Program-made: the position numbers and the translations under genes | Assembly (NCBI GenBank): GCA_002451215.1 | Contig: DKBM01000083.1 | Coordinates: forward strand, 1-64,000 | Direction: 5' to 3' | DNA: 64,000 nt | Source: SM1-46 sp002451215 | GTDB taxonomy: Bacteria; Pseudomonadota; Gammaproteobacteria; Acidiferrobacterales; Sulfurifustaceae | Shown: piece by piece, positions 25,437 through 34,892 of the stretch | Layout: every line of letters begins with the position of its first letter | Numbering within the stretch: the stretch's first letter is position 1 | Notes under the pieces: model-generated | Database searches by the model: none | What the model was told of the DNA's origin: nothing | What the model saw: only the letters and a program-made list of their open reading frames with translations

Positions 25437-26789
25437 ATGCCGATTCCCTATGCGCGCGAGAAAGGTTTGCTGATTGCGGCGGCAATCTGCGCTGCGCTGT
25501 TCTGGGGTTCACTCGTGTACGTCCTGTACACCGCCGCAGATCGCTTGATCCCGGAAAACGCGATCGCTGCGACCGCGGCGCTTGTGCTTATCGTGGTTAT
25601 TCTAACCTACCTCGCGAGCCGCTTGCGGCGCGTCGGACAAATGGCCTTCTTGCGGGGGCACGCGGTGGAACTCTCGGACAAGCAATACCCGGATCTGCTG
25701 GCGCGCGTGCGACAAGTGGCCAAACGACTTGATCTGACCACTCCGCCCGACGCCTATCTCTACGACCGTGGTTGCAGCGCCGCCAGCTTCAGCCTCAGCG
25801 ACGGCGGGCGGGACATTGTCGCGCTCAATGCCGAACTCGCTGGAGCCTTCAGTGAGCATCCCGGCGCGCTCGATTTTTTCATCGGCTACGAAATCGGGTG
25901 GCGGCAGCATCCGCTGACGCGCTGGTGGGCGTGGCTCGCACCGGCACGCGTCCTGCCACTGCTCGGACCCGCCATCGGCCGCGCCCGCATATATACGGCC
26001 GACCGCTTCGGCCTCCTGGCTTGTCGCGCCAAGGCGGATGCCGCGCTGGCGCTGGCAGTATTTGCGAGCGGGCCGCGGCGTTGGCGCTCTTTCAATATCG
26101 CGCACTTCGCAGCGCAGAGCGCGTCGGCCACCAACCCGATGATTGCGCTGATGGAACTTACACAGCCTGAGCCCTGGCTTTCCCGGCGCATCGCACATCT
26201 GCGCGCCGTCGCGACTGACAATCCCGCCGTTGTGCCTGCTCGGCATGCACTTGCCTACCTGATCGCCTTGTTCATTCCGGGCCTTGCCTGGCGCCGCCCT
26301 GGGACCAGCGGTCGAGCGGTCTTCATATTGTTGTGGGCGGGCCTCGCCGGCATCACGGGGTACGCAGTGTATGGCGCACTGTATGAGAGCCCTCTCTCGC
26401 GCGCCTCTGGACGCGCCGCGCGCGCTTTGCCTGCTCCGGCCGCGCCCCCTGTAGCACGTAGCGGCTTGGCCGCAGCCAATGAGACCCGCGAGCTGCTCGA
26501 CGCGGACCTGAAAACCCTCGGGGATCTCGCCGCCACGCGCTTTCGCAAGCACGGCGGCAACCCGTGCGAGGTTGGCAACATTGGCGCGCTGCGTCTCAAC
26601 TTCCCCGCGCAGCGCTACGCATACAGTTGCGATGAGCCGCTCGTCTATACCGTGGTTGCCTTCGCCGAATTCGAGCCGGGCCGACCATCCTACGTGCGTG
26701 CCTACCATTGGAAGGAGGCGCGCTTCACTGAACAACTGTCTCGTAGCCCGGCCGGACGCACCAACGCCGAGCCGGGGTCCAGCGAATAG
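25437..26789 (+). CDS. M48-like membrane protein with degenerate active site
   Basis: A 450-residue membrane protein built like an M48 peptidase: two N-terminal membrane segments (about 10-30 and 42-60), a soluble domain and a further hydrophobic segment (about 260-305), then a periplasmic-type C-terminal part. Where M48 enzymes have HExxH, it has YEIGW (151-155, context FFIGYEIGWRQHP), so both zinc histidines are replaced. The spacing of the upstream SFSLSDGGRDIVALNAEL block, which normally precedes the zinc helix, is preserved. I infer a non-catalytic homologue. It is divergent from mtgA with about 60 bp between starts. Function unknown. Confidence 0.6.
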   Translation: MPIPYAREKGLLIAAAICAALFWGSLVYVLYTAADRLIPENAIAATAALVLIVVILTYLASRLRRVGQMAFLRGHAVELSDKQYPDLLARVRQVAKRLDLTTPPDAYLYDRGCSAASFSLSDGGRDIVALNAELAGAFSEHPGALDFFIGYEIGWRQHPLTRWWAWLAPARVLPLLGPAIGRARIYTADRFGLLACRAKADAALALAVFASGPRRWRSFNIAHFAAQSASATNPMIALMELTQPEPWLSRRIAHLRAVATDNPAVVPARHALAYLIALFIPGLAWRRPGTSGRAVFILLWAGLAGITGYAVYGALYESPLSRASGRAARALPAPAAPPVARSGLAAANETRELLDADLKTLGDLAATRFRKHGGNPCEVGNIGALRLNFPAQRYAYSCDEPLVYTVVAFAEFEPGRPSYVRAYHWKEARFTEQLSRSPAGRTNAEPGSSE

Positions 26790-26877
26790 CCCGGCGGTTG
26801 GACAGGCCAGATCGATTGCGCTAAGGTGACGGCGCTTCGGACGCGTCCGAACCACCAAGAAAAACACTCAGGAGGAT

Positions 26878-26922
26878 CTACGGGCTGCGGCCCGTAGGGA
26901 GCGGGCCCCCAAGCGGGGCCCG
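26878..26922 (+). other. two strong tandem hairpins between genes
   Basis: CTACGGGC/GCCCGTAG (26878-26897) is followed at once by CGGGCCCC/GGGGCCCG (26902-26922), both perfect 8-bp stems with 4-5 nt loops. A short T-tract follows (TTCGATTTT). They lie between the M48-like gene and the PP-loop gene, 48 bp before the latter's start, and could terminate the first or structure the leader of the second. Confidence 0.55.
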
Positions 26923-26970
26923 TTCGATTTTGGGCGCCCGACCGGACACTGTCCACGCCGCTGGGCTACC

Positions 26971-28092
26971 ATGTCGAACCCGATTGAGTCGCCAATACCC
27001 ATGACCCGGCCGCCCCCTCTCAAAGCACCCGCACAGCGCGCAACTGGCCCCGTCACAGTTCGCAAGGCGGTAGCGCTCATTTCTGGCGGACTCGATTCCA
27101 TGCTGGCGGCCAAAGTCATTCTTGAGCAGGGGATTCATGTCGAGGGAATCAATTTCTATACGGGCTTTTGCGTGGAAGGGCACACGCATGCGATCCGGCG
27201 CGAGCACCGCGACAAGCCCAAACGCAATAATGCCCTGTGGGTGGCGGAGCAACTCGGCATCAAGTTGCACATCGTCGACGTCATCGAGGAATACAAGGAC
27301 GTCGTGATTAACCCCAAGCATGGCTATGGCAGTTATCTGAACCCTTGCCTCGACTGCAAGGGCTTCATGGTTCGCAAGGCACGCGAATGGATGGAACAGC
27401 ATGGTTTCGACTTCATCATTACGGGCGAGGTCGTCGGCCAACGCCCGATGTCGCAGCGTCGTGACACGATGCCGGTCGTAGCGCGGGAATCGGGAGCGTT
27501 CGACCGGCTCCTGCGGCCGCTTTCAGCACGAATTCTCCCTCCCACCCTCCCCGAACAGGAAGGCTGGGTAAACCGCGAGAAGTTGCTGAATTTTAGCGGC
27601 CGCAACCGTAAGCCCCAGATGGCGTTGGCGGCAACCTATGGCATACACGATTACGCCCAGCCCGCCGGAGGCTGCTGCTTTCTGGTGAATCCGCACTACA
27701 CCCACAAGCTTGCCGATCTTTGGCAGACACGTGGCGAAAAGCGCTACGACTTTGACGACATCATGCTGCTAAAGGTCGGTCGACACCTGCGTCCTAGTCG
27801 TCATTTCAAACTCATCGTGGCTCGCGATGAGGGTGAAAACCAGTTCCTGCATGGCTATCGGCGGCAGTTCACCCATCTGCATGCCACGAGTCACGTCGGG
27901 CCGCTGGTGTTGGCAGTTGGCACCCTAGCGGAAGAGGACATGGTGCTGGCAGCCCGGCTAACGGCGCGTTTTGGCAAAGGTCGCGAAGCGGCACAAGTTC
28001 GGATCGCGATCACCACCCAAACCGGTGAAACACGCCAGTTCGACATCGCGCCGCTCGGGGCGGACGAAATTCCCCCGGATTGGTATTTATGA
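26971..28092 (+). CDS. PP-loop (ThiI/MnmA-like) sulfur-transfer enzyme of unknown target
   Basis: A 373-residue PP-loop ATPase related to tRNA-thiolation enzymes. The ATP-pyrophosphatase loop is SGGLDS (38-43). Candidate thiol-carrying cysteines are C126 and C129 (NPCLDCKGFMVRKA) and the pair C235-C236 in PAGGCCFLVNP. A C-terminal domain from about 260 (YDFDDIMLLKVGRHLRP...) resembles the NFACT-R/DUF814 type RNA-binding fold. Automatic pipelines tend to call this family a 2-thiouridylate methyltransferase. It is followed at 40 bp by tusA, which suggests that it receives persulfide sulfur from TusA. The target could be a tRNA or another sulfur carrier. Confidence 0.7.
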   Translation: MSNPIESPIPMTRPPPLKAPAQRATGPVTVRKAVALISGGLDSMLAAKVILEQGIHVEGINFYTGFCVEGHTHAIRREHRDKPKRNNALWVAEQLGIKLHIVDVIEEYKDVVINPKHGYGSYLNPCLDCKGFMVRKAREWMEQHGFDFIITGEVVGQRPMSQRRDTMPVVARESGAFDRLLRPLSARILPPTLPEQEGWVNREKLLNFSGRNRKPQMALAATYGIHDYAQPAGGCCFLVNPHYTHKLADLWQTRGEKRYDFDDIMLLKVGRHLRPSRHFKLIVARDEGENQFLHGYRRQFTHLHATSHVGPLVLAVGTLAEEDMVLAARLTARFGKGREAAQVRIAITTQTGETRQFDIAPLGADEIPPDWYL

Positions 28093-28132
28093 CGACAGGA
28101 CGAACGGAGCGAAACGGAGTGGGGCTTCCTCT

Positions 28133-28363
28133 ATGAGCCACCACGAGCTCGATGCGCGTCAGTTGCTTTGCCCGCTGCCGGTGATCCGCACTCAGGAACG
28201 GGTGGCGATGCTTCAATCCGGGGATACCCTCACAGTGCGCTGCACCGACCCAGGCGCACTCCACGATATCCCTGCCTGGTGCCGGGTCCATGGGCACACG
28301 GTGACGGCCACACGGCGCGAGGGGGTCGATATCACCATTACTGTGAAAGTCTTGGGCGCATGA
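28133..28363 (+). CDS. tusA: TusA-family sulfurtransferase
   Basis: A 76-residue sulfur carrier with the family signature LLCPLPVIRTQE; the Cys of CPxP (residue 13) carries the persulfide. In sulfur oxidisers TusA proteins feed sulfane sulfur to DsrEFH, DsrC or Hdr-like enzymes; in E. coli TusA serves tRNA 2-thiouridine synthesis. Its place between a PP-loop enzyme and a CDF transporter links it to the former. The stop overlaps the next start (ATGA). Confidence 0.88.
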   Translation: MSHHELDARQLLCPLPVIRTQERVAMLQSGDTLTVRCTDPGALHDIPAWCRVHGHTVTATRREGVDITITVKVLGA

Positions 28364-29526
28364 GCGAAGCGCACGAGCATGGCACCGTCGATCGCTCCAG
28401 CCCGGAGCGTTTCGCCGCGAGCCTGCGCGTCACGCTGATCAACGTTACTTCCAACCTGCTGCTCACAGTCGGGCAGGTGATTGTTGGAACTGTTGGCCAC
28501 TCCCAAGCGCTTGTGGCCGATGGCCTGCACACGCTTTCCGATCTGGTTGCGGACTTTCTCGTGTTGTTCGCGCTCGCCCACGGGCGAAAGGGCGCGGATG
28601 CCGATCACCCCTACGGGCACGAGCGCATCGAAACCGCGGTCACCATGATCCTCGGTGTGATTCTCGTTGCCGTGGGTACAGGTATCGCGATTCGGGCGGC
28701 GCTCAAACTTGCGGCAGCTGAGACATTTGTCACGCCGAGCATGCTGACGTTGTGGGTCGCGATCGGTACGCTGTTCGCCAAGGAGGCGATGTACCGCTAC
28801 ACCATGCACATCGCCACGCGCTTTGACTCCAACATGTTGCGTGCCAGCGCCTGGCATCACCGCTCGGACGCACTGTCGTCACTGATCGTCGCCGCCGGCA
28901 TCGGCGGCAGCTTGCTTGGTCTCGCCTATCTCGACGCGGTAGCCGCCATCGTCGTTGCGGCCATGATCATTAAGGTAGGCATCGAGCTCGCCTGGCAGTC
29001 GCTGCGTGAGCTGGTGGACACCGGGCTCGATCCGGAGAACTTGGCGGCTATCCGCCGCGCCATCGCAGAGGTACCGGACGTTAGGGCGCTGCACCTGTTA
29101 CGCACGCGTCGCGTTGGCGGAAGGGCGCTGGTGGATGTGCACATCATTGTCGATGACCGCATAAGCGTATCCGAAGGACATCAGGTCAGCGAAACCGTTC
29201 GAGCGCGGATCATCAGGGAAGTCGAACCGGTGAGCGACGTAATGGTGCACATCGACACGGAGGAGGATGACGAGGGCCCGAGCTGCGCGCACTTGCCGCT
29301 ACGCAAGGAGGTGCTCGACCGACTTGCCAAGTACTTTCAGGAAATCCCGGAAGCCGCCGATGTAGACCGCGTCACGCTCCACTACCTCAGCGGACGACTA
29401 CAAATCGAGCTACTGCTACCGCTGAGCGTGCTGGCGAACCGCGACGCGGATTCGCTACGCGAGCAATTTCAGGCGGCGGTTGCAGCCGATGGCGCTATCG
29501 ACAAGGTTGACATTCAATTCCACTAA
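28360..29526 (+). CDS. cation diffusion facilitator (Zn/Fe/Mn-type) transporter
   Basis: A 388-residue CDF family metal-proton antiporter with six predicted membrane helices and a cytosolic C-terminal domain. Metal-site motifs are DGLHTLSDLVADF in helix 2, DADHPYGHERIE in the loop, and HHRSDALSSL in helix 5. The C-terminal domain is longer than usual, extending past the CDF dimerisation fold (LLRTRRVGG...VDVHIIVD) with another 80 residues (VDRVTLHYLSGRLQIELLLP). The ATG overlaps tusA. Metal specificity cannot be read with confidence. Confidence 0.87.
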   Translation: MSEAHEHGTVDRSSPERFAASLRVTLINVTSNLLLTVGQVIVGTVGHSQALVADGLHTLSDLVADFLVLFALAHGRKGADADHPYGHERIETAVTMILGVILVAVGTGIAIRAALKLAAAETFVTPSMLTLWVAIGTLFAKEAMYRYTMHIATRFDSNMLRASAWHHRSDALSSLIVAAGIGGSLLGLAYLDAVAAIVVAAMIIKVGIELAWQSLRELVDTGLDPENLAAIRRAIAEVPDVRALHLLRTRRVGGRALVDVHIIVDDRISVSEGHQVSETVRARIIREVEPVSDVMVHIDTEEDDEGPSCAHLPLRKEVLDRLAKYFQEIPEAADVDRVTLHYLSGRLQIELLLPLSVLANRDADSLREQFQAAVAADGAIDKVDIQFH

Positions 29527-29529
29527 CAG

Positions 29530-29546
29530 CGCACTGACATGGTGCA
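29530..29546. promoter_or_regulatory. NtrC binding site 1 of glnA
   Basis: CGCACTGACATGGTGCA matches the NtrC enhancer consensus (TGCACC-N4-TGGTGCA) in all but two positions. It lies about 129 bp before the predicted sigma-54 start of glnA, and 31 bp, three helical turns, from site 2. Confidence 0.82.
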
Positions 29547-29560
29547 CACGAAACATTTGT

Positions 29561-29577
29561 TGCACTATTATGGATCA
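29561..29577. promoter_or_regulatory. NtrC binding site 2 of glnA
   Basis: TGCACTATTATGGATCA keeps the left half-site and TGG of the NtrC consensus, with one change in the right half (GTGCA to ATCA). Its phasing with site 1 resembles the paired enhancer of enterobacterial glnA. Confidence 0.72.
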
Positions 29578-29609
29578 TTTATGGACTTCAATTACGATCG
29601 ATCATGTCA

Positions 29610-29622
29610 CAAAATATTGATA
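29610..29622 (-). promoter_or_regulatory. IHF consensus match between enhancer and promoter
   Basis: Read on the minus strand, TATCAATATTTTG fits the IHF core consensus WATCAANNNNTTR at every position. It sits between the NtrC sites and the sigma-54 promoter, where an IHF bend would help NtrC contact the polymerase. Confidence 0.6.
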
Positions 29623-29640
29623 TTTATGACATAAATGATA

Positions 29641-29656
29641 TGGCATGGATTCTGCT
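29641..29656 (+). promoter_or_regulatory. sigma-54 promoter of glnA
   Basis: TGGCATGGATTCTGCT matches TGGCAC-N5-TTGCW, with GG at 29642-29643 and GC at 29654-29655 separated by exactly 10 nt. Transcription should begin near 29667, giving a leader of about 118 nt. Confidence 0.8.
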
Positions 29657-29784
29657 CCAAAGTGGAGCCAGAAGCATCTAACCGATACACTGCACTCCGC
29701 TTCACTGCCCCAGATTGGGTCAGCCAGCGCGAGTGAGCGGCGACGTTTCGTATATCCAATCGTTCCCTGAGGAGGAAACCCAAA

Positions 29785-31197
<1,413 letters not shown>

Positions 31198-31235
31198 TTA
31201 CGCGCAGGTGCTGTCGCGGTCCCTTGCAGCAAGCC

Positions 31236-31265
31236 AAACGCCCCCGCAAGGGGGCGTTTGTTTTT
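31236..31265 (+). terminator. rho-independent terminator of glnA
   Basis: AAACGCCCCC and GGGGGCGTTT form a perfect 10-bp stem around a GCAA tetraloop, followed by GTTTTT. It separates glnA from ntrBC. Confidence 0.92.
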
Positions 31266-31279
31266 GAGAAATGATTGGA

Positions 31280-31296
31280 TGCACCGATTTGGTGCG
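31280..31296. promoter_or_regulatory. NtrC operator before ntrB
   Basis: TGCACCGATTTGGTGCG differs from the symmetric NtrC consensus at only the last position. A -10-like TATACAAT follows at 31315-31322, so the operator covers the -35 region. That fits autorepression of ntrBC by NtrC, as at the enterobacterial glnL promoter. Confidence 0.75.
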
Positions 31297-31367
31297 TTAG
31301 CTTGGAAATTCCTGTATACAATGGAAATTGATTTCGGATCAAACGGTTATCTGGTGGTGGACGAACG

Positions 31368-32465
31368 GTGATCTCCGCGCGACCTCAACCAGCGCCTCAG
31401 CGCATGCTACCTGACTCGCCACAACGCATCCTGGAGAGCCTGTCGACGGCGGTGCTCGTATTCGATGTCGAACTGCGGCTGATGTCGATCAATCCGGCGG
31501 GTGAGATGCTCCTTGCCGCCAGCGCCCGCAAACTCACGGGCCTCACGCTGAATGAACTCATCGCTGACGGGAAGGACTTTGCCAAGGTCCTGACCGATAC
31601 GCTCCGCTCGCGCCATCCCTTTACCGCCCGCAGTGTCCGCTTGCGACTGTTCGGCGGACAGGCCCTCACAGTCGATTGCGCCGTTACACCACTTCCCGAG
31701 GGAACCGCCGGTGGCGCGTTGCTGGTGGAACTCAGTCAGATCGACCGGTTGCTGCGACTCGCGCGCGAGGAGTTGATGCGAGATCGCCAGACTGCGAATC
31801 GCGCCGTGCTGCGCGGCCTCGCGCACGAGATCAAGAACCCGCTGGGCGGTTTGCGCGGGGCAGCCCAACTGCTGGAGCGCGAGCTTGCGGAGCCCTCTCT
31901 CAAGGAGTACACGCAGATCATTATTCACGAAGCCGACCGGCTTCGAAATCTGGTAGACCGGATGGTTGGGCCGGCCCGCCCCTACCGGCGGGAGCCCGTG
32001 AACATCCACGAAGTACTGGAACGCGTACGCCGCCTGGTACTCGCTGAGCACCCAGGCGGCTTGCGGTTCGAATGCGACTTCGACCCCAGCCTGCCGGAAC
32101 TCGCCGGTGACGCCGAACAGCTGATCCAGGCAACGCTGAATATCGTCCGCAATGCCGTGCAGTCGATGCAAGGCAACGGAACCATCACCCTGCGCACACG
32201 CATCGAGCGCAACTTCACCATCGGTGGCAAACGCCACCGACTAATCGTGCGCGTCGATATCGAGGACAACGGCCCGGGAATTCCTCCGGAGCTGCAGGAG
32301 CATGTCTTCTATCCGATGGTTACGGGTCGCCCGGAAGGCACCGGTCTGGGCCTGTCCATCGCGCAGGACATTGCCCAGCGCCATGGCGGGCTCATCGAAT
32401 GTGTGAGCCGTCCGGGCCACACCGTCTTCACGATATATCTGCCAGCGGAGAGCGAACATGACTAG
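31368..32465 (+). CDS. ntrB: nitrogen-sensing histidine kinase NtrB
   Basis: A soluble 365-residue kinase/phosphatase (GlnL) that responds to PII protein and controls NtrC. An N-terminal PAS domain (about 20-120) precedes the dimerisation helix with the phosphorylated His153 (LRGLAHEIKNPLGG), then the ATPase domain with N box LNIVRNAVQSM, G1 DNGPGIP and G2 GTGLGLSIAQD. The start is GTG at 31368; an ATG 12 codons on is the alternative. It overlaps ntrC by 8 nt. Confidence 0.93.
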   Translation: MISARPQPAPQRMLPDSPQRILESLSTAVLVFDVELRLMSINPAGEMLLAASARKLTGLTLNELIADGKDFAKVLTDTLRSRHPFTARSVRLRLFGGQALTVDCAVTPLPEGTAGGALLVELSQIDRLLRLAREELMRDRQTANRAVLRGLAHEIKNPLGGLRGAAQLLERELAEPSLKEYTQIIIHEADRLRNLVDRMVGPARPYRREPVNIHEVLERVRRLVLAEHPGGLRFECDFDPSLPELAGDAEQLIQATLNIVRNAVQSMQGNGTITLRTRIERNFTIGGKRHRLIVRVDIEDNGPGIPPELQEHVFYPMVTGRPEGTGLGLSIAQDIAQRHGGLIECVSRPGHTVFTIYLPAESEHD

Positions 32466-33852
32466 CCAGGATATTATCTGGGTCATCGACGACGACCGCT
32501 CGATCCGCTGGGTACTGGAAAAGGCCCTGGCGCAGGCCGGATTCAGCGTGCGCAGTTTCGAGTCCGGCGAGGAAATCGTTGATTTGCTGGATCGCCAGCA
32601 GCCGGATGTAATCCTGAGCGACATCCGCATGCCCGGTGTAAGCGGCCTCGACCTGCTTGCATCGATCAGCACCAAGGCCCCGCACATTCCGGTTATCATC
32701 ATGACGGCGCACACGGATCTCGAAAGCGCGGTGGCCTCCTATCGCGGCGGTGCTTTTGAATACCTGCCCAAGCCCTTTGATGTCGACGACGCCGTGCGTC
32801 TTGTGCGTCGCGCGATCGAACACCGGCGCCGGCAGAAGACCGCAACCGTCGCCGTCGACCGCGCGCCAGAGATTCTCGGCGCTGCCCCATCCATGCAGGA
32901 GGTGTTCCGCGCGATTGGTCGCCTGTCGGGATCGCATCTTAGCGTTCTGATCAATGGTGAGTCCGGCACCGGCAAGGAATTGGTGGCGCGCGCGCTGCAC
33001 AATCACAGTCCACGCGCCGACAAGCCGTTTATCGCGATCAACATCGCTGCCATCCCAAACGAGCTGCTCGAAAGCGAGCTGTTCGGTCACGAAAAGGGTG
33101 CCTTCACCGGCGCCATGCAGCAGCGCCGTGGGCGCTTCGAGCAGGCCAGTGGTGGCACATTGTTTCTGGACGAAATCGGCGACATGCCAGCCGACCTGCA
33201 AACGCGGCTGCTGCGGGTCTTGCAGGATGGGAAATTCTACCGGGTCGGCGGTCATGATCAGATTACGACTGATGTGCGGATCATCGCGGCCACCAATCAG
33301 AATCTCGAAAAGCGGGTCGCCGAAGGGCGCTTTCGCGAAGACTTGTTCCATCGGCTAAATGTCATTCGGATTCATCTGCCGCCATTGCGCGAGCGGCGCG
33401 AGGACATTCCGACACTCGCGCGCCACTTTCTCCGCCAGTCGGCAAAGGAATTAGGCGTTGAGGCAAAGCAACTGGCGGCCGAAACGGAAGAAAACCTGAG
33501 CCAACTACCTTGGCCCGGAAATGTCCGCCAGCTCGAGAATACCTGCCGCTGGCTGACGGTGATGGCACCGGGTCAGGTCGTGCGGATTGAAGACTTGCCG
33601 CCGGAATTGCGCGCCGATGAGAACGAGGCAGCCGCGGACGCCTGGGAGGAAACCCTGCGCGCCAGCATTGAACAACGCCTTTCCCGCGGCGAACAAAACA
33701 TCTTTCCGGACATCAATGCCCATTTCGAGCGCGTGCTGATTGAAGCAGCGCTGCGTGCCACCGGCGGACGCAAGCAGGATGCTGCCCGCCGCTTGGGCTG
33801 GGGCCGCAACACCCTGGCGCGCAAGCTCAAGGAGCTGCAGCTCGAGGACTGA
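32458..33852 (+). CDS. ntrC: sigma-54-dependent nitrogen regulator NtrC
   Basis: The 464-residue enhancer-binding protein (GlnG) activates sigma-54 promoters such as that of glnA. The receiver domain carries Asp55 (SDIRMPG). The AAA+ domain has Walker A GESGTGKE (167-174), the sigma-54-contacting GAFTGA (214-219) and Walker B LFLDEIGD (235-242). A Fis-type helix-turn-helix ends the protein (AARRLGWGRNTLARKLKEL). It is translationally coupled to ntrB. Confidence 0.95.
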   Translation: MTSQDIIWVIDDDRSIRWVLEKALAQAGFSVRSFESGEEIVDLLDRQQPDVILSDIRMPGVSGLDLLASISTKAPHIPVIIMTAHTDLESAVASYRGGAFEYLPKPFDVDDAVRLVRRAIEHRRRQKTATVAVDRAPEILGAAPSMQEVFRAIGRLSGSHLSVLINGESGTGKELVARALHNHSPRADKPFIAINIAAIPNELLESELFGHEKGAFTGAMQQRRGRFEQASGGTLFLDEIGDMPADLQTRLLRVLQDGKFYRVGGHDQITTDVRIIAATNQNLEKRVAEGRFREDLFHRLNVIRIHLPPLRERREDIPTLARHFLRQSAKELGVEAKQLAAETEENLSQLPWPGNVRQLENTCRWLTVMAPGQVVRIEDLPPELRADENEAAADAWEETLRASIEQRLSRGEQNIFPDINAHFERVLIEAALRATGGRKQDAARRLGWGRNTLARKLKELQLED

Positions 33853-33858
33853 CCGGCG

Positions 33859-34875
33859 CTACGGCCGCTCAAGGCCGTGATGCCAGTAAATTCCAGTGAC
33901 CGTTTCGTCTTGCAGAAAATCTCTCAGGTGCGCGCCCCACTCGCCGCCTTGCCCGACCAGCCCGAGGTGATACACAGTCACCAGATTTTCCTTCCGCATC
34001 GCCGGGCTGATGTCTGCACTTCCATCGAGCGAAATAATCTCAAAACATCCCGGAAAAATGCGCGTGTAACGCAGGGCCAGATGAAAATACAGGATTGCGG
34101 CATCTGCACGATCCTCGTGCAGGGCCTGTGGCGCCTCGCGGTGATGGATGCGCTCGCCGTACACCACGCGTCCGGACCGGCCGGGTTCGAGAAAATCGAA
34201 CGTGATCCCAAACCCGCGAGCATGGCGCGCCAGCGTCTCCGCATACACCTGGTAACTCGCCGACTCGGTTTCGGGATTTGAGAGAAAGATACGCACTTCC
34301 GCACGCGCAAGATCGCGCGCCGAATGGATCGCCAGCGGATTGCCAGCCCGCACCAATAACACATTCCCGCGCGAGCGCATGAATGGTTCGTGCGTCGCTA
34401 CCAGACCCTTCGCCAGCAGCTGATCCAGAATTGGCGCTGGGCTGATGAAGAGGTGCGGGCGCGCCGACAGATACAGATTCCCTAGACTGAAGCCCCCGGC
34501 CGCAAGCGCCGAAGCCAGCACCCCCGGTGGCGTGGTGGCGTAAAAGACATCTCGCACCTGCGGATGGCGCACATAGAACTGCTGTAACGCATCAGCGAGC
34601 GCCATATGGTGGTTGCCATCGGAGAAGACGGTGACACCGGCGGCGACCGGATCGCCATGAAAATCGAGACAGAGATTGGATCCGGCATGGAACCACACCG
34701 GATGCTCGGGGCGGTCGCGCGCCCATTCGCGCGGCCATTGGAGCTGGGGAATCATGCAGCAGATGGACGCTAGGTTGGCTTGGCCGTGAACAACTTCCAA
34801 GCGGCAAAATCGGTCACATAGGCGAGTGCCAGCAAGCAGCCCAGCANNCAGCAGGACGCCAAGCGCATTGCGCAC
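33859..34875 (-). CDS. ModA-like periplasmic substrate-binding protein (N-terminus broken by assembly gap)
   Basis: About 338 codons encode a type-2 periplasmic binding protein resembling ModA/sulfate-binding relatives: AGSNLCLDFHGDPVAAGVTV at the start of the mature part, RGNVLLVRAGNPLAI and LSNPETESASYQVYAETL mid-protein. The N-terminal hydrophobic region that would be the signal peptide contains an NN run (34847-34848), so the start and first 40 residues are unreliable; a GTG at 34875 opens the frame. No permease or ATPase gene is adjacent. It begins 17 bp after the Crp-type regulator gene and is probably co-transcribed with it. Ligand unknown; oxyanion binding is a guess from family. Confidence 0.65.
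   Translation of the reverse strand: MRNALGVLLXAGLLAGTRLCDRFCRLEVVHGQANLASICCMIPQLQWPREWARDRPEHPVWFHAGSNLCLDFHGDPVAAGVTVFSDGNHHMALADALQQFYVRHPQVRDVFYATTPPGVLASALAAGGFSLGNLYLSARPHLFISPAPILDQLLAKGLVATHEPFMRSRGNVLLVRAGNPLAIHSARDLARAEVRIFLSNPETESASYQVYAETLARHARGFGITFDFLEPGRSGRVVYGERIHHREAPQALHEDRADAAILYFHLALRYTRIFPGCFEIISLDGSADISPAMRKENLVTVYHLGLVGQGGEWGAHLRDFLQDETVTGIYWHHGLERP
34847..34848. other. assembly gap (NN)
   Basis: Two N bases interrupt the signal-peptide region of the ModA-like gene. At the other gaps in this window the true missing length is far more than 2 bp, so the frame across this point is not to be trusted. Confidence 0.9.
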
Positions 34876-34892
34876 GGGACTTCCGCGCCTTC

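Noticed and set aside
25602..26867. 421-codon minus-strand frame opposite the M48-like gene
   Set aside because: The plus-strand product has membrane helices and M48-like blocks; the antisense one is Arg/Gly-rich and featureless.
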